Origin: a virus
Virus record (IMG/VR): IMGVR_UViG_3300022746_000049
Coordinates: 1-28,335 of that record
Direction: 5' to 3' (one strand)
DNA: 28,335 nucleotides
Shown here piece after piece: positions 1 to 9,110 of the stretch. The stretch's first letter is position 1. Every line of letters starts with the position of its first letter. Position numbers and translations under genes: made by a program. The notes beneath the pieces are model-generated. The model was given only the letters and a program-made list of their open reading frames with translations, had not been told where the DNA came from and did no database searches.

Positions 1-10
1 ATTAGCCCCG

Positions 11-769
11 CTAGAAACCTATTGGCGTCTTCCTTTGCCAGTATGTTGCTATTAGAAAGGCCCATAACCAAATCGTTAGAAGCAGAGCCACCACCGTTAC
101 CCGAACCCGATAGACGCGACTGTGATGAATTTGCTCTCGTTGCCATTTGGCATCCCGTTCTTTCTTAATCTTCACTTGTCGTGCAAACTCTTGTTCTTCA
201 AGAATCAACTCGTACATCTTGAGGAAACGTGAGTAAATGTCTTTCAACTCTTTGGGTGCATAAACCATTGCTTCCCTGATCTGCGTTGTCATGTTCTCCA
301 ACTGCATTTCAATCTCAACACGATCAATCGCACTGTCTTCAATTGTTGTAGTCGTCTTAGCGATTTCTTCCAACTCAAGGCAATGCGCTCTGAGCGTCCT
401 GCGAATTTCAAAGAATGTCTTTAATTGTTCGCAAACTTGGTGAATTGCTTGTGTTTGGTATTCCTCATAAGACAGTTCAATTCTTGGTTGAGCTTTTGCA
501 CTTCTTTTTGGTTCGGTTTGTGTAGGTTGGGGTTCAACTGGTGCTGCAACAACTTGGCTTTTAGATTCTTTCTTGCTTGAAAATAAGCCAGTAAGCCATC
601 CCCAAATGCCAGTAACTTCTTTGTAGATAGCCTTGGCATCGCCTACGCCTTTTTCGATGTTCTTTTTAAACTTATCAATTTCAGCGCGGCCCTCAGACAG
701 CATCTCGCAGCCCTTACGAACTGCTGCCACAGCCGCTTGAGCCGCCATGAGAAGGCTAATCGGGTCCAC
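11..769 (-). CDS. Phage protein with C-terminal membrane anchor, function unknown
   Basis: The product has 252 residues. The N-terminal 50 residues form amphipathic, Ala-rich helical sequence, followed by a linker rich in Lys, Ser, Pro and Gln (about 65-95). A long charged helical region (about 100-215) probably forms a coiled coil. A hydrophobic segment near 224-246 (TVVALLLTIWLWAFLI) should span the membrane, with a short basic tail. The start is GTG at 769, two bases after the TAA of the upstream gene. An ATG at 748 is an alternative, and neither has a convincing Shine-Dalgarno site. It is the last gene of the leftward late block here and follows a holin-like gene, so a lysis or envelope role is possible but unproven. 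I do not recognise the family. Confidence 0.75.
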   Translation of the reverse strand: MDPISLLMAAQAAVAAVRKGCEMLSEGRAEIDKFKKNIEKGVGDAKAIYKEVTGIWGWLTGLFSSKKESKSQVVAAPVEPQPTQTEPKRSAKAQPRIELSYEEYQTQAIHQVCEQLKTFFEIRRTLRAHCLELEEIAKTTTTIEDSAIDRVEIEMQLENMTTQIREAMVYAPKELKDIYSRFLKMYELILEEQEFARQVKIKKERDAKWQREQIHHSRVYRVRVTVVALLLTIWLWAFLIATYWQRKTPIGF

Positions 770-770
770 A

Positions 771-956
771 TTACTTTAAATGAGGAACTACAGAAGCCCA
801 AATCACGCCAGCCATGGCCACAATCATGACCCCAGATGCCTTGATAAGAATACTCTCAAGACGTTTTAAACGGGCGTTAATTTGTTCATAACGAAATGCA
901 CAAACTTCTTCATGTGTTGTTAGTCGTGCTTCGGTGGAATTTACTGTAGCCATCAT
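771..956 (-). CDS. Small holin-like membrane protein (XhlA-type architecture)
   Basis: The product has 61 residues. The N-terminal half is a charged helix (about 8-36) with heptad-like spacing, and residues 38-57 form one hydrophobic segment (ASGVMIVAMAGVIWASVVP) ending in a short basic tail. This helix-plus-single-TM plan matches the haemolysin XhlA family, which acts at the cytoplasmic membrane in prophage lysis cassettes. The assignment rests on architecture, not on a diagnostic motif. Two ATG codons stand in tandem (956 and 953). The first forms an ATGA overlap with the stop of the upstream fibre gene, indicating translational coupling. Alternatives are a fibre-associated membrane protein or an antiholin. 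No endolysin is visible beside it. Confidence 0.7.
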   Translation of the reverse strand: MMATVNSTEARLTTHEEVCAFRYEQINARLKRLESILIKASGVMIVAMAGVIWASVVPHLK

Positions 957-1495
957 GTTTTCTGGATAAATGCCAATGAATAGTACAAAGGTAAATTTGT
1001 ACCGATGTTGCTTGTAACAGAACTTGTGAAACCTCCAGTGTTACCTACAGCATAAGTAGCGCCAGAACCAACAACAAAACTGTCTTTCAAGTTAGGAGTG
1101 CCGTTAGTTCCGTCACACAGAACATATCCCGAAGGAATGGATGCAATAGAACCCGACCACATAATAATACCGCCAGCAGGAACAGCAGACACGCTAGGGG
1201 TTGTTCCAATAATCCCATAAAGGTTGTCGTATGTCTGAATCACCACGTTAGATGAATCAGTTAGAACAAACTTGTAGGTAGAACCAGCGGTTAGCCAAAT
1301 CTCTTGTGGCGGACGACCATCAGTACCCAATTGAATTGGGTTTGTGTTCTGAATCGTGCCAGCAGAATCTGTATAGGTCGCGGCAGGGGTTGTTGAACCA
1401 GCTTGGTAGGTGTAAAGAAAACCGCCAGCAAGCGGTACGCCTGTGGTGGTAAAGAACTGAAAGCCGTTACCAATGGGTGAAAGATTGACTGCCAT
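953..1495 (-). CDS. Short tail fibre / tail-collar domain protein
   Basis: The product has 180 residues. Residues 1-95 are a beta-rich head-binding-like region with the phage-typical run ending GTDGRPPQEIWL, seen in many fibre and spike N-termini. Residues 105-155 resemble a Phage Tail Collar domain: PAGGIIMWSGS, then IPSGYVLCDGTNGTPNL and a VGSG element. The protein lacks a long shaft, so it is probably a short fibre or tip subunit that meets the host surface. The stop/start junction with the upstream gene is TAATG at 1495, which suggests coupled translation. It lies after the ejection-protein candidates and apart from the two long fibre genes at 10412-14386. Confidence 0.8.
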   Translation of the reverse strand: MAVNLSPIGNGFQFFTTTGVPLAGGFLYTYQAGSTTPAATYTDSAGTIQNTNPIQLGTDGRPPQEIWLTAGSTYKFVLTDSSNVVIQTYDNLYGIIGTTPSVSAVPAGGIIMWSGSIASIPSGYVLCDGTNGTPNLKDSFVVGSGATYAVGNTGGFTSSVTSNIGTNLPLYYSLAFIQKT

Positions 1496-3063
1496 TATTT
1501 TTCCTTAGCCAAGTCGTTTAAATAATAGAATTTTGATGCAGGCTGAGTTGCAATCAATGCTTGTTCAGGCTGAAACCTTGAAGTAAATTCAGGTTTTTTA
1601 CCCATCCGCATTTGAGCGCCTAAGTTTTCAACAGCATTGCGTCTCATAGCTTCAGCTCCCTTTCGAGCGCCAGCAGCACCAGCGGCAAATGGAACACCAA
1701 TCAAAGGCTCTAATGCAGTTGCTCCGCCAGCAAACAGGCTGCTAACAGGACCAGTAGGTGCAAATCGACCATAAAACTTCAACAAGTTTTGAACGTTTCC
1801 ACCTTTGGCTGCTTCACGAATTGCATCTTGTTCTTCTTGCGTAAAAGTACGCATCTTTTTATCGTTCTTGGCCAATTGACGAAGTTGTTGCGCCATTGAA
1901 TTTTCTGCGCCAGATTGAGTAAATTTGCTTTTATCCAATTCAGCGTTTTGCAACATATCGTCAAAAATTTCAGATTTTTTAAGACGACTGTAAGAATTAC
2001 GAGCCTCTGCCCAATGCTTCATCCCTTCTGATGTTCCAGTTGTAATGTGTTGAATTGGTGCAGACAAAAGATAATTATCAAAATCATCTTTTAAAATTGA
2101 AGCTAAACGGCGAGTCTCAGGGTCAGAGCTTTTTTGTTGACCTTGAATCATTTTACGAATGGATTGAAGTTCCGTGAAATCTTTTGGATTTTGCACGTTA
2201 GTCATTTCCTCAACAACAGAAGCAATCCCAGGATAAGCCTTTGGCGTATATCCTTCTGCTCTCAATTGTTTGCTAATCCCAAACATCTCGTCAGCAAACT
2301 TATTTGTGTCAAATTGCACACCTGATTGTTTTGCTTTGTCATAAAGATTTTTTGATTCAAAAACCAAATCTTCATGTGTAGGAGCGCCCTTGGCTTTCTT
2401 CAAAGGATTTAATCCTGCCGTTGCGCCAACACCCAAAGAAGCCAACAAACCAGCAAAAGGACTATTTGTTTCTTCTCCGACATATTGCCCCGTTGCAGTA
2501 GCTGCTGGTGCTGTTGCTAATTGACGACCAGCTTTTTGAGTAAATGCTTCACCAATTTGTTTCATCATTGGATTTGCAGATTTAGCAAGTCCATACATAG
2601 AACTTAATTCAGAAGCAGCGCCACCAAGACCTGCGCCAGCAGCTTCTGCCACTCGGCCTGCTTGAGTAGTTGGAGCCCGTAAACCTGCTTTTTCAAGATT
2701 GGTAGAAACAATTTCGCTTGGCATACGAAGATTAGTTCCAGCAACTCGATTGATGATGCTGTTTAGTGTGTCACCAAATGGAATTGCAACGCTACCGATC
2801 ATGCCACCAACAGGACCACCTGCTGTGTATCCTGCTATAGCACCTGGAACAGTTTGCGCCATACCACGGGCTAGAAGTTGACTGGCTCGGCTTGCGTTTG
2901 CCAAACCTTTTTTAGCTTCTTGACCATACTCAGAAAGCAAACTCGTTTCTGTTGCTGGCGCTGGCGCATTTCCTAGATTTGAAATGATAGAAGAAATGTC
3001 TTGCTCTTGTCCACTTGATGAACCAAGACTTTTTACAAGATCATCAATGTTGACTTCGGCCAT
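1495..3063 (-). CDS. Candidate ejection/internal virion protein at the P22 gp16 position
   Basis: The product has 522 residues. It has an acidic N-terminus and Gly/Ala-rich, weakly hydrophobic stretches around 68-95 (GAIAGYTAGGPVGGMIGS), 138-150 and 445-470. Between them lies a long charged helical middle (about 225-420). Such alternating amphipathic segments are common in proteins ejected into the host envelope. No transglycosylase motif is evident. Its place, last of three long proteins after the gp4/gp10-like genes, matches P22 gp16 (609 residues), but sequence similarity is not recognisable by eye. It joins its upstream neighbour through a TAATG-type stop/start at 3063. The functional call is inferred from synteny and composition. 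Confidence 0.65.
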   Translation of the reverse strand: MAEVNIDDLVKSLGSSSGQEQDISSIISNLGNAPAPATETSLLSEYGQEAKKGLANASRASQLLARGMAQTVPGAIAGYTAGGPVGGMIGSVAIPFGDTLNSIINRVAGTNLRMPSEIVSTNLEKAGLRAPTTQAGRVAEAAGAGLGGAASELSSMYGLAKSANPMMKQIGEAFTQKAGRQLATAPAATATGQYVGEETNSPFAGLLASLGVGATAGLNPLKKAKGAPTHEDLVFESKNLYDKAKQSGVQFDTNKFADEMFGISKQLRAEGYTPKAYPGIASVVEEMTNVQNPKDFTELQSIRKMIQGQQKSSDPETRRLASILKDDFDNYLLSAPIQHITTGTSEGMKHWAEARNSYSRLKKSEIFDDMLQNAELDKSKFTQSGAENSMAQQLRQLAKNDKKMRTFTQEEQDAIREAAKGGNVQNLLKFYGRFAPTGPVSSLFAGGATALEPLIGVPFAAGAAGARKGAEAMRRNAVENLGAQMRMGKKPEFTSRFQPEQALIATQPASKFYYLNDLAKEK

Positions 3064-4490
3064 TATTTAACTCCCGACATTTCTACCAATTGTTTGCGCT
3101 TTTGCTCAATTTCTGCAAGATTGGACAAACCATTTTCACGCATCAATTTGCGCAAAGCCTCTTTGTCATGGTCATCAATTGCAGCTTTTTGACCAGTTCC
3201 AACGATTCCCATGTATTGCATCAAAACAGGGTCTTTAGAAAACTTACTGTATTCTGCTTGGAAATTGTTGACAGCAGGCAAGTTTGGATTGCGTGGGTCG
3301 CCTGCTGCGTTCATTGTGCCATTTGCAAGCAATTTTTGGTTTTGAATATTACCCAAATCTTGACGCACCAAATCGCTTAAAGCATCTTTCTTCAGACGGA
3401 AACTGCCATAAGCATCTTTTTTGCTTTGTGCATCTGCATCTGTACGAGGGTTCAGGTTTTGAATACGCTGCTGAATCAACTTCAGAACTTCTTGTTCTTT
3501 TGAAGTTAATGTAGCTTGGTTTGACTTCCCAGCCAATACATCTGCAATCGGACCTGTATTAACAGAAGGGTCTTTCAAATAAGTAAGTAACTTCTTGGCA
3601 ATAAATTCCTGTGTAGGAATATGGCCAGGCTTACTTGCATCTGTCAAAGCATTTACAGAGCCAACGTAATTGTTGATTGCTTGTGTTGCGCGTCCTCTTT
3701 CTGTTTCTGCTGTAGAACCTGTTGGGACAGCTTGAGGTGCATTTGCTTGACCTTGTGGAGCCATTCCAGGAGCAGATGAACCACCCATCAAGTTTGATGG
3801 AGCGCCTAAAGTTCCTTGTGGAGTTACTGGAGCTTGAACAATATTTCCAGTTACAGGGTCTGTAAATGTTTGAGTACGAACACCCATAGGGTTTGTTTGT
3901 GGCGTACCCATTACATCGTATTGACCAGTAACAGGATTTGCGGCAACGGCTTGACCCGCAGCATTGCTTGTCAATGTAGGTTTAACTAAACCAACTTGTT
4001 CTGAGGGACTAATTGATTGTTTAGATAACAATTGCAAAGCAGGCAAAATTTTGCTTGGGTCTTTGTGAGCCTGCACGATTAAAGGTGCAATTGCAGCACT
4101 TGCCTCGGATTTGCTAAAACCGCTTTTATGAAGTTCAGGCTTTAAATCATCAAAATATTCTGTGATTCCGTTTGCATCGTTACGTTTTATCAAATCCATT
4201 AAAACAGGGTCTGTTGCACTTGCTGCTGCCAAACGTGATGCTTCAACACGTTTTTTAACACTAAGTTCAAGTTCAGAACCTTTTGTCTCGGCTTCAGCTT
4301 TACGAACAGCTAAAGGATTCATCTTTTGCATTTGCTCAACTTCCATCTGAGCCTTTTGCAATTGCAAAGGATTCAGTTGGCCTTGTTGCTGAAACGCTTG
4401 CGCGCCACGCGCCATGTTAATTAGGTCGCCAAGACTTGTGCCTTGTTGTGCCGCAGGACCTAAGTTGGTATTGAATTGATAATCTGCCAT
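3063..4490 (-). CDS. Candidate ejection/internal virion protein at the P22 gp20 position
   Basis: The product has 475 residues, close to P22 gp20 (471). The first 130 residues are Gln/Ala/Lys-rich helix with likely coiled coil (about 45-90). Residues 190-265 are low-complexity Pro/Gly/Gln/Thr sequence built from short repeats (PQGTLGAPSN, APQGQANAPQ). The C-terminal 200 residues are again charged helix. No enzyme motif is visible. The gene lies between the other two ejection candidates, matching the 7-20-16 order of P22. The role of passing into the host with the DNA is inferred from position, length and composition. A scaffold-like internal core protein is the main alternative. Confidence 0.65.
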   Translation of the reverse strand: MADYQFNTNLGPAAQQGTSLGDLINMARGAQAFQQQGQLNPLQLQKAQMEVEQMQKMNPLAVRKAEAETKGSELELSVKKRVEASRLAAASATDPVLMDLIKRNDANGITEYFDDLKPELHKSGFSKSEASAAIAPLIVQAHKDPSKILPALQLLSKQSISPSEQVGLVKPTLTSNAAGQAVAANPVTGQYDVMGTPQTNPMGVRTQTFTDPVTGNIVQAPVTPQGTLGAPSNLMGGSSAPGMAPQGQANAPQAVPTGSTAETERGRATQAINNYVGSVNALTDASKPGHIPTQEFIAKKLLTYLKDPSVNTGPIADVLAGKSNQATLTSKEQEVLKLIQQRIQNLNPRTDADAQSKKDAYGSFRLKKDALSDLVRQDLGNIQNQKLLANGTMNAAGDPRNPNLPAVNNFQAEYSKFSKDPVLMQYMGIVGTGQKAAIDDHDKEALRKLMRENGLSNLAEIEQKRKQLVEMSGVK

Positions 4491-4499
4491 TTCAGTTCC

Positions 4500-5855
4500 T
4501 TATCCGACACGACCACCTTGGTTCAACAATGAAGCCAAAGTGTAGTTGTTAATCAAGTTGCCAGCAGTATTACCAAGCGCGTTTGCAACGCCAGTTGTGC
4601 CTGCCGCTTGAGCCGCTGCGCTACCAACACCCAACTGAGATGCTGCATTTGTTGCGTTTGTTGCGGCTGTGTTGGTGGCGTTTTGACCTGTCTGGCCAAT
4701 ACCTGCAATGCCCGCCAAAGTGTTGTAAATGTTTTGACGTTGAGTTTGATAGTTTCCAAAAGCGTTTTGATACGCATTTCCTGCGTAATCTTGCGTGTAC
4801 TTGTTCAAACCTTGCAAAGCATTACCGCCCAAAGCGCCACCACCCATGTTGGCTGCACGTTGATTGGCCATTTGGCCTTGTTGAAGCATGAAGTCATAAT
4901 TTGGTGCAAGACCTTTTTGCAGGTCAGTAGCATCAAATTGATGTTGCAAGTAACCAGAACCTGTGCCAGTGCCTGTAGGATTACCAGCGGCATCGTACAT
5001 TTGATATGTACCTGTACCCAACGCACCTAACTGATTCAATGCGCCAGTTCCAGCGGCTCGATATGGAGTTTGCTGCTTGTTAATCAGGTTGAAGTTTTGC
5101 TGTTGCAACTCAGCCGCCCTGTTAGCCGCATCTGCTTGTGCGCTTGCACCTTGATTAGCTGCGTAAGCACCAAGCAAGCCTGTTCCAATTTGACCAGCAG
5201 CCATGTAAGGCAACATTGAAGACAATGTAGAGCCAGCAGCGGCTCCAGCGGCAGCATTTGCAGCAGGAAACATATTGGCAGCTCCGATTGCGTCAACACC
5301 TGACAACGTTGCATTAGCGCCACCGCCTCCGGTCATTGCTAAAGCATCTTGTGCGTCTTGTGCTGCTGTGTATGCGTTTTCACCCATAGATGCAAGACCA
5401 GTACCGCCAAGGCCAGCGCCAGCTTCTGTGCTTGCGACTTGTGAAAGTGGCGTAACAGATGGGGCTGTGTAAGCGGCTCCAGCAGGCAATTCTCCGGTGA
5501 AAGCAGTGCCAGTTTGCAAAGCGCCAGCGTCAGCTACTTGAGAAGCAGGGACGGTAGCGCCTTCAGCGTTCATAAACGCTTGGATTTCAGGCTGATAATA
5601 GTAACCAGCAGCCAACAAAGCCGCTGTAGTCCAACCGCCTGGCACTACATCACGAACAGTTTGGTCAATCGCCTTGCCTGCGTTACCAACTTCATTGATA
5701 ACAGTTTGACCAATATCGCCAACGCCTGAGACAACGTTAGAAACGGCATCTGTCACGGCTGAGATAGGATTACCACCGCCCTCAAACGTCATTCTTCCGC
5801 CAATACGCTTAAAAGCATTGATTGGCAGTTCACCGAAAAAAGCGTTGTATCTCAT
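4500..5855 (-). CDS. Ala/Gly-rich candidate DNA ejection protein at the P22 gp7 position
   Basis: The product has 451 residues from the ATG at 5855. That start forms an ATGA overlap with the preceding gene and has GGAG eight bases upstream. An in-frame extension to 5906 would bury the neighbour's end and is rejected. The N-terminus carries small-residue helices and a hydrophobic patch near residue 75. The middle is extremely Ala/Gly-rich. A helical block (about 245-285) ends in NKQQTPYRAAG, a sequence I recognise from podophage injection proteins. The C-terminus has repeated Asn/Gln/Ala-rich segments. Position after gp4- and gp10-like genes suggests a first ejection protein, although P22 gp7 is only 229 residues. 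The repetitive codons create long open frames on the other strand that are not genes. Confidence 0.7.
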   Translation of the reverse strand: MRYNAFFGELPINAFKRIGGRMTFEGGGNPISAVTDAVSNVVSGVGDIGQTVINEVGNAGKAIDQTVRDVVPGGWTTAALLAAGYYYQPEIQAFMNAEGATVPASQVADAGALQTGTAFTGELPAGAAYTAPSVTPLSQVASTEAGAGLGGTGLASMGENAYTAAQDAQDALAMTGGGGANATLSGVDAIGAANMFPAANAAAGAAAGSTLSSMLPYMAAGQIGTGLLGAYAANQGASAQADAANRAAELQQQNFNLINKQQTPYRAAGTGALNQLGALGTGTYQMYDAAGNPTGTGTGSGYLQHQFDATDLQKGLAPNYDFMLQQGQMANQRAANMGGGALGGNALQGLNKYTQDYAGNAYQNAFGNYQTQRQNIYNTLAGIAGIGQTGQNATNTAATNATNAASQLGVGSAAAQAAGTTGVANALGNTAGNLINNYTLASLLNQGGRVG

Positions 5856-6256
5856 AGTTTTTGCTCCACCAGAATGTAACGCTGACTGAATCCCAATCTG
5901 CGCCACAGCCTTGCTACTGATTCTCTCACACCACCTTGTATTTTAGTCGCACCATGCGCCTTTAAGATAGCCTGAAATTGTTGAAAAGTGTCCGAATTTG
6001 TAATGTTTTTACCGCCAATCGCAGTAATAAACGCCACACGATCATTTGGCATATTTGTGAACTGAGTACAGACAACGCCTAACATCTTTTGATCGTCAAA
6101 AACACCTAGCGTTAGCCATTGTCCTGACGATAAATAGAGCCTTACTTGGTCAATGGTGAAATCTCCACCTGAATAAACCAATGAATCGTCAATAAAAGGC
6201 GCAATACCAGCCCATCTTTGAGCAATTTGGTCCGGTGGGATGCGTAGAACTTTCAT
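5852..6256 (-). CDS. GNAT-fold-like virion-associated protein
   Basis: The product has 134 residues. The layout resembles a small GNAT acetyltransferase. A beta strand (QWLTLGVFDDQKMLGVVCTQ, about 46-65) is followed by helical and strand elements, and the C-terminal part reads RESVARLWRRLGFSQRYILV. That end matches the common GNAT ending, where an Arg/Leu-Gly-Phe element sits before the last strand. The canonical acetyl-CoA loop (Q/RxxGxG/A) is not clear, so enzymatic activity is doubtful. GNAT-like proteins occur beside internal virion genes in T7-like and related podophages, as here. It overlaps both neighbours by ATGA. A structural role with a degenerate fold is as likely as catalysis. Confidence 0.6.
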   Translation of the reverse strand: MKVLRIPPDQIAQRWAGIAPFIDDSLVYSGGDFTIDQVRLYLSSGQWLTLGVFDDQKMLGVVCTQFTNMPNDRVAFITAIGGKNITNSDTFQQFQAILKAHGATKIQGGVRESVARLWRRLGFSQRYILVEQKL

Positions 6257-6489
6257 GGATTGTAGTAAGGAACTTTATAGGGCTTTCCGTTGACAGTCAC
6301 ATTTATAAATCCAACAGGATTAGCAGGCAACGTAGCCGCGCCAGTGGTCGCTGTTGTGGCAGAGGAAAAGTTCAACAGATTCAAGAAAAACTGCTGCCAT
6401 GCCCTCGTTGGTCGTTTTGTTCCCACATCCAAGAATTCACTCTGTGGATATGGGTTAACTTGCGAAGAAGAATAAAGTCCGTTTGACAT
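6253..6489 (-). CDS. Small virion-associated candidate, function unknown
   Basis: The product has 78 residues. A polar N-terminus ([17 protein letters not shown]) is followed by an aromatic helix (RAWQQFFLNLLNF) and a beta-rich C-terminus (GFINVTVNGKPYKVPYYNP). It lies directly after the gp10-like gene, where P22 carries the needle gene 26, but it is far too short for a coiled-coil needle and shows no heptads. ATGA overlap links it to the GNAT-like gene, and its start lies at the stop of the gp10-like gene. A small tail-adaptor or ejection accessory is plausible. I know of no firm function. Confidence 0.65.
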   Translation of the reverse strand: MSNGLYSSSQVNPYPQSEFLDVGTKRPTRAWQQFFLNLLNFSSATTATTGAATLPANPVGFINVTVNGKPYKVPYYNP

Positions 6490-8474
6490 TAGTTCTCCCC
6501 TTGACTTGCTTTTAGGTTGGCAGAGACAATCACTGCATTTACAGGGTCAGTAATTGAAACTTCAAAGATTCTGTCTCGGGCCATGCCCAATCTACGCCAG
6601 ATTGCGCGATTGCGATACTTACCCATCTTTCCGATTGAAACCCAGTATTCTTTTGACCAAGTAGAACCACCGTCATTAGACCAGCGAAGCATTGCCTGTG
6701 GGTTGTTGGTTGTGGTTGTGTTGTTGATCGCAGCTTGCAAACCAATCACATAAGTCTGCATTTGCCCGATCACAAACAAAGCATCAGGGTAAATGATGTA
6801 AGGAGAATTTACAAAAATCTCACCAGTAGGTTGAGACAATCCTGTTGTGCCTACGCCTGGCTGGAATTGAATTTGAAGTTCATCAAAGTATTGACGTTGA
6901 AAATCAGTCACTAAGTGAGGCGCTCTACGCAATCGACGGACGTTTTGGCCGTTATCTGTGTAGTTTTTCTTGTCCAACTCATAAATGCGGCCATTTTCAT
7001 AGTCGCCAACAAGGACCATGCCCTGAAACACAGCGCAACAGTTCCCACGATGACGCTGATATGTGTTGTCGTTGGCGGTGTAAAGCCACTTGTGCCACAT
7101 TTGTGATGCGTTATCGTAAGCCCACGTTAAGTCCAAACTTGGGAACGTGACCACATAAACTTCGTGACCTTCAAGCTGATAGGTCCAAGCAATTGCGTCA
7201 TCAATATATTCATTGGTAAGCGAGTTCTCTACAGCGTGAGTAGAAATGCGATCAGGCTTGTAGCCATTCATTTGCATAATTTGGGCTTGACCACGGTTGT
7301 TACGCGAAACGTAAGCAAACGAGTTCCCAAATCTAGCCAAAGAAAAAGGCGCTGCAATACCGTGTTGGGTAGACGTTCCAGGAATGCGCTGGAAAGGGAA
7401 AGGCACAGAACCAACGTCTGTCCAAACTTCCGACGAAATCTCACCCAACAGATAAACTTCTCGATGGTCAACAATCAAAGCTACCAAATCGTCTGGAGCG
7501 CCATCTTTTAAAGAGTAGCTAGTCTGAGGAGAAATAGGCGAAAGAAGGTCTGTAGCACCCCATTGTTGGGTTGTGGGATTGTTGTAAACAATGTAATTGT
7601 CCATCACATCAACGGTATTTGCACCGCTGAAGGCTCCGTCTGTTGAAGGCAAAACAGAGAAGTTAATTGCGTACATTGTCGTGGCTAAACCAACTGTACT
7701 AGCCACACTCAGCGTGTAAGTACCAGTTCCACCCGTACCCGTACCCAAAGCAGTCACTACAGTGCCTGCGGTAACACCAGCGCCTTGGATAGTTTGGCCA
7801 AGATATATAGTTCCCGAAGCAACAGCCGAAACTGTCATTGTCGTGCCAGCAATCGTGGCAGTAAATGTTGCTCCGGTGGCTGTTGAATTCAGGCTTCTTG
7901 TCGTGACTGTTTGCGAAAGATTGATTGTGTAAGTGCCTGCACCACCTGTGCCAGTGCCCAAAGCGGTAATCACGGTTTCAGCAGAAACACCAACCCCGTA
8001 AAGTGACTGTCCAACAGCTAACGAGCCGCTAGATACATTTGTTACCGTCAGAGTGGTAGTGCTTACAGAACCCGTAAAAACAGCGTTAGCAGGGCTAGAA
8101 ATACGCCATGTGTAGCGATAAGCACCATCTACCAAATAGACGTTCACGCCGTTATCTGTAATCTTTACCTGACCAGCAGATGAATTAAGAACACCGATAA
8201 CAGACGGAACTAAATCAGAAGTCAGGGCGTAAACATACGGGCCAGACACGACCACCATTTGTGCGCCACCGGAAACAGTGTGCATACCGCGCACTTCTTG
8301 AGTGTTTGGCAAAACGGCTTTTAACGTAAGTCCAGGCGTAGGATACAAAGCAACAACACCGCGAGTGCCTGGCTGTTTTAGCGGGTCAATTTCAGGAAAG
8401 AAGTTGATGCACTCTTGAGCATCTTGGTAAATGCTTGGTGCTTCGTAACTTGGCCCTACAAATCCGAAGTCCAT
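6489..8474 (-). CDS. P22 gp10-like tail hub / packaged DNA stabilization protein
   Basis: The product has 661 residues. The N-terminus ([23 protein letters not shown], spanning residues 9-31) and the following LYPTPGL element are typical of the P22 gp10 family, which extends the tail below the portal/gp4 ring and keeps DNA inside. The rest is beta-propeller-like, with motifs such as [30 protein letters not shown] and WHKWLYT. Residues about 131-268 are an insertion of two related beta-sandwich-like repeats. Without it the protein would be about 523 residues, close to P22 gp10 (472). TAATG joins it to the upstream homing endonuclease gene. Confidence in the family is high, and the exact fold of the insert is inferred. 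Confidence 0.85.
   Translation of the reverse strand: MDFGFVGPSYEAPSIYQDAQECINFFPEIDPLKQPGTRGVVALYPTPGLTLKAVLPNTQEVRGMHTVSGGAQMVVVSGPYVYALTSDLVPSVIGVLNSSAGQVKITDNGVNVYLVDGAYRYTWRISSPANAVFTGSVSTTTLTVTNVSSGSLAVGQSLYGVGVSAETVITALGTGTGGAGTYTINLSQTVTTRSLNSTATGATFTATIAGTTMTVSAVASGTIYLGQTIQGAGVTAGTVVTALGTGTGGTGTYTLSVASTVGLATTMYAINFSVLPSTDGAFSGANTVDVMDNYIVYNNPTTQQWGATDLLSPISPQTSYSLKDGAPDDLVALIVDHREVYLLGEISSEVWTDVGSVPFPFQRIPGTSTQHGIAAPFSLARFGNSFAYVSRNNRGQAQIMQMNGYKPDRISTHAVENSLTNEYIDDAIAWTYQLEGHEVYVVTFPSLDLTWAYDNASQMWHKWLYTANDNTYQRHRGNCCAVFQGMVLVGDYENGRIYELDKKNYTDNGQNVRRLRRAPHLVTDFQRQYFDELQIQFQPGVGTTGLSQPTGEIFVNSPYIIYPDALFVIGQMQTYVIGLQAAINNTTTTNNPQAMLRWSNDGGSTWSKEYWVSIGKMGKYRNRAIWRRLGMARDRIFEVSITDPVNAVIVSANLKASQGEN
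7671..8084 (-). repeat. Tandem Ig-like-type repeat pair inserted in the gp10-like protein
   Basis: Two protein-level repeats of about 68 residues lie in residues 131-199 and 201-268. Both run F-T-(G/A)-(S/T)-(V/I), then T-x-T-V-(T/S)-x-V-x-S-G, G-Q-(S/T)-(L/I), a turn with G-(V/A)-G-V, and end with ALGTGTGG(A/T)GTYT. A third, diverged copy lies in the gp4-like protein at 9636-9851. The repeated bases also show at DNA level around the GTGTGG-coding stretch. Alternating hydrophobic residues suggest beta-sandwich domains on the tail surface. Confidence 0.75.
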
Positions 8475-9106
8475 TAAATCACCTCTCCATATCGTTCGCC
8501 ATCGCGCAATCGGCGAATGGTTGTTTCACCAACACCATATTTTTTTGCAAGTGCGGCAATCGAATGTTGAGGCAACAACACGCGAATCTCTCTAACTTGA
8601 TCATCAGTTAAGACACGGCGCTTTTGCACCACAATGCCTTTTCTGGATGCACTTATTTTACTTCTTGTTTCATCAGAAAGCGTGACGCCTTTACGGGGAG
8701 ATATGACTCCTTTTCGTGTTTCGCTCCATTTGGCTTTTTGTTCATCAGAATGAGTTTTACCTTTAAAAGTCTTTCCCCATGTAGACGCTCCAAATTTATT
8801 GCCTTTTAGCTTTGCTTTATGTTCAACAGAATGAATTAAACCAGAAGCGCCTTCGCCACCATTTGTAAGATTGGATAAAACAACCCCAGATTTTTTATAA
8901 GCATCAATCGCTTCTAGTTCAACTAAAAATGCCAATTCTTCATCAATTTCTGTTGCTATAAATTCAACATTAAATCCATGCTTGTTAGCAATATTTTTCC
9001 AATATGGATTACGTTTTGTTGCATTAAATGCACGACCGCATTTGCCCTTACCAACATAAAAAATCTCGTTGGTATCTGCTTTTTTATGCTGGTAAACGTA
9101 ATACAT
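8474..9106 (-). CDS. Free-standing GIY-YIG homing endonuclease with NUMOD3 and HTH
   Basis: The product has 210 residues from ATG 9106. A longer frame to 9145 would run into the end of the gp4-like gene and adds no family sequence, so 9106 is preferred, although its Shine-Dalgarno is weak. Residues 1-90 form the GIY-YIG nuclease: YYVYQH at 2-7, YVGKG at 17-21, an Arg in GRAF, the metal-binding Glu at about 63 (LVELEAI) and [11 protein letters not shown] at 79-89. Residues 92-160 carry NUMOD3-type DNA-binding repeats ([28 protein letters not shown]). Residues 164-205 end in a helix-turn-helix ([18 protein letters not shown]). It cuts DNA lacking the element to spread itself. It sits between two essential tail genes, which remain intact. 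Confidence 0.9.
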   Translation of the reverse strand: MYYVYQHKKADTNEIFYVGKGKCGRAFNATKRNPYWKNIANKHGFNVEFIATEIDEELAFLVELEAIDAYKKSGVVLSNLTNGGEGASGLIHSVEHKAKLKGNKFGASTWGKTFKGKTHSDEQKAKWSETRKGVISPRKGVTLSDETRSKISASRKGIVVQKRRVLTDDQVREIRVLLPQHSIAALAKKYGVGETTIRRLRDGERYGEVI

Positions 9107-9110
9107 AGGT

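Noticed and set aside
4583-5030. Open frames on the plus strand opposite the Ala/Gly-rich gene
   Set aside because: They arise from repetitive Ala/Gly/Gln codons read backwards. No ribosome site, odd composition, and no family pattern.
5856-5906. N-terminal extension of the Ala/Gly-rich protein to 5906
   Set aside because: It lies wholly inside the GNAT-like gene. The ATG at 5855 has GGAG at the right distance and an exact ATGA overlap.
7671-8084. CRISPR-like or DNA direct repeats
   Set aside because: The similarity is within one coding frame and at protein level, with no spacers and no conserved short repeat unit.
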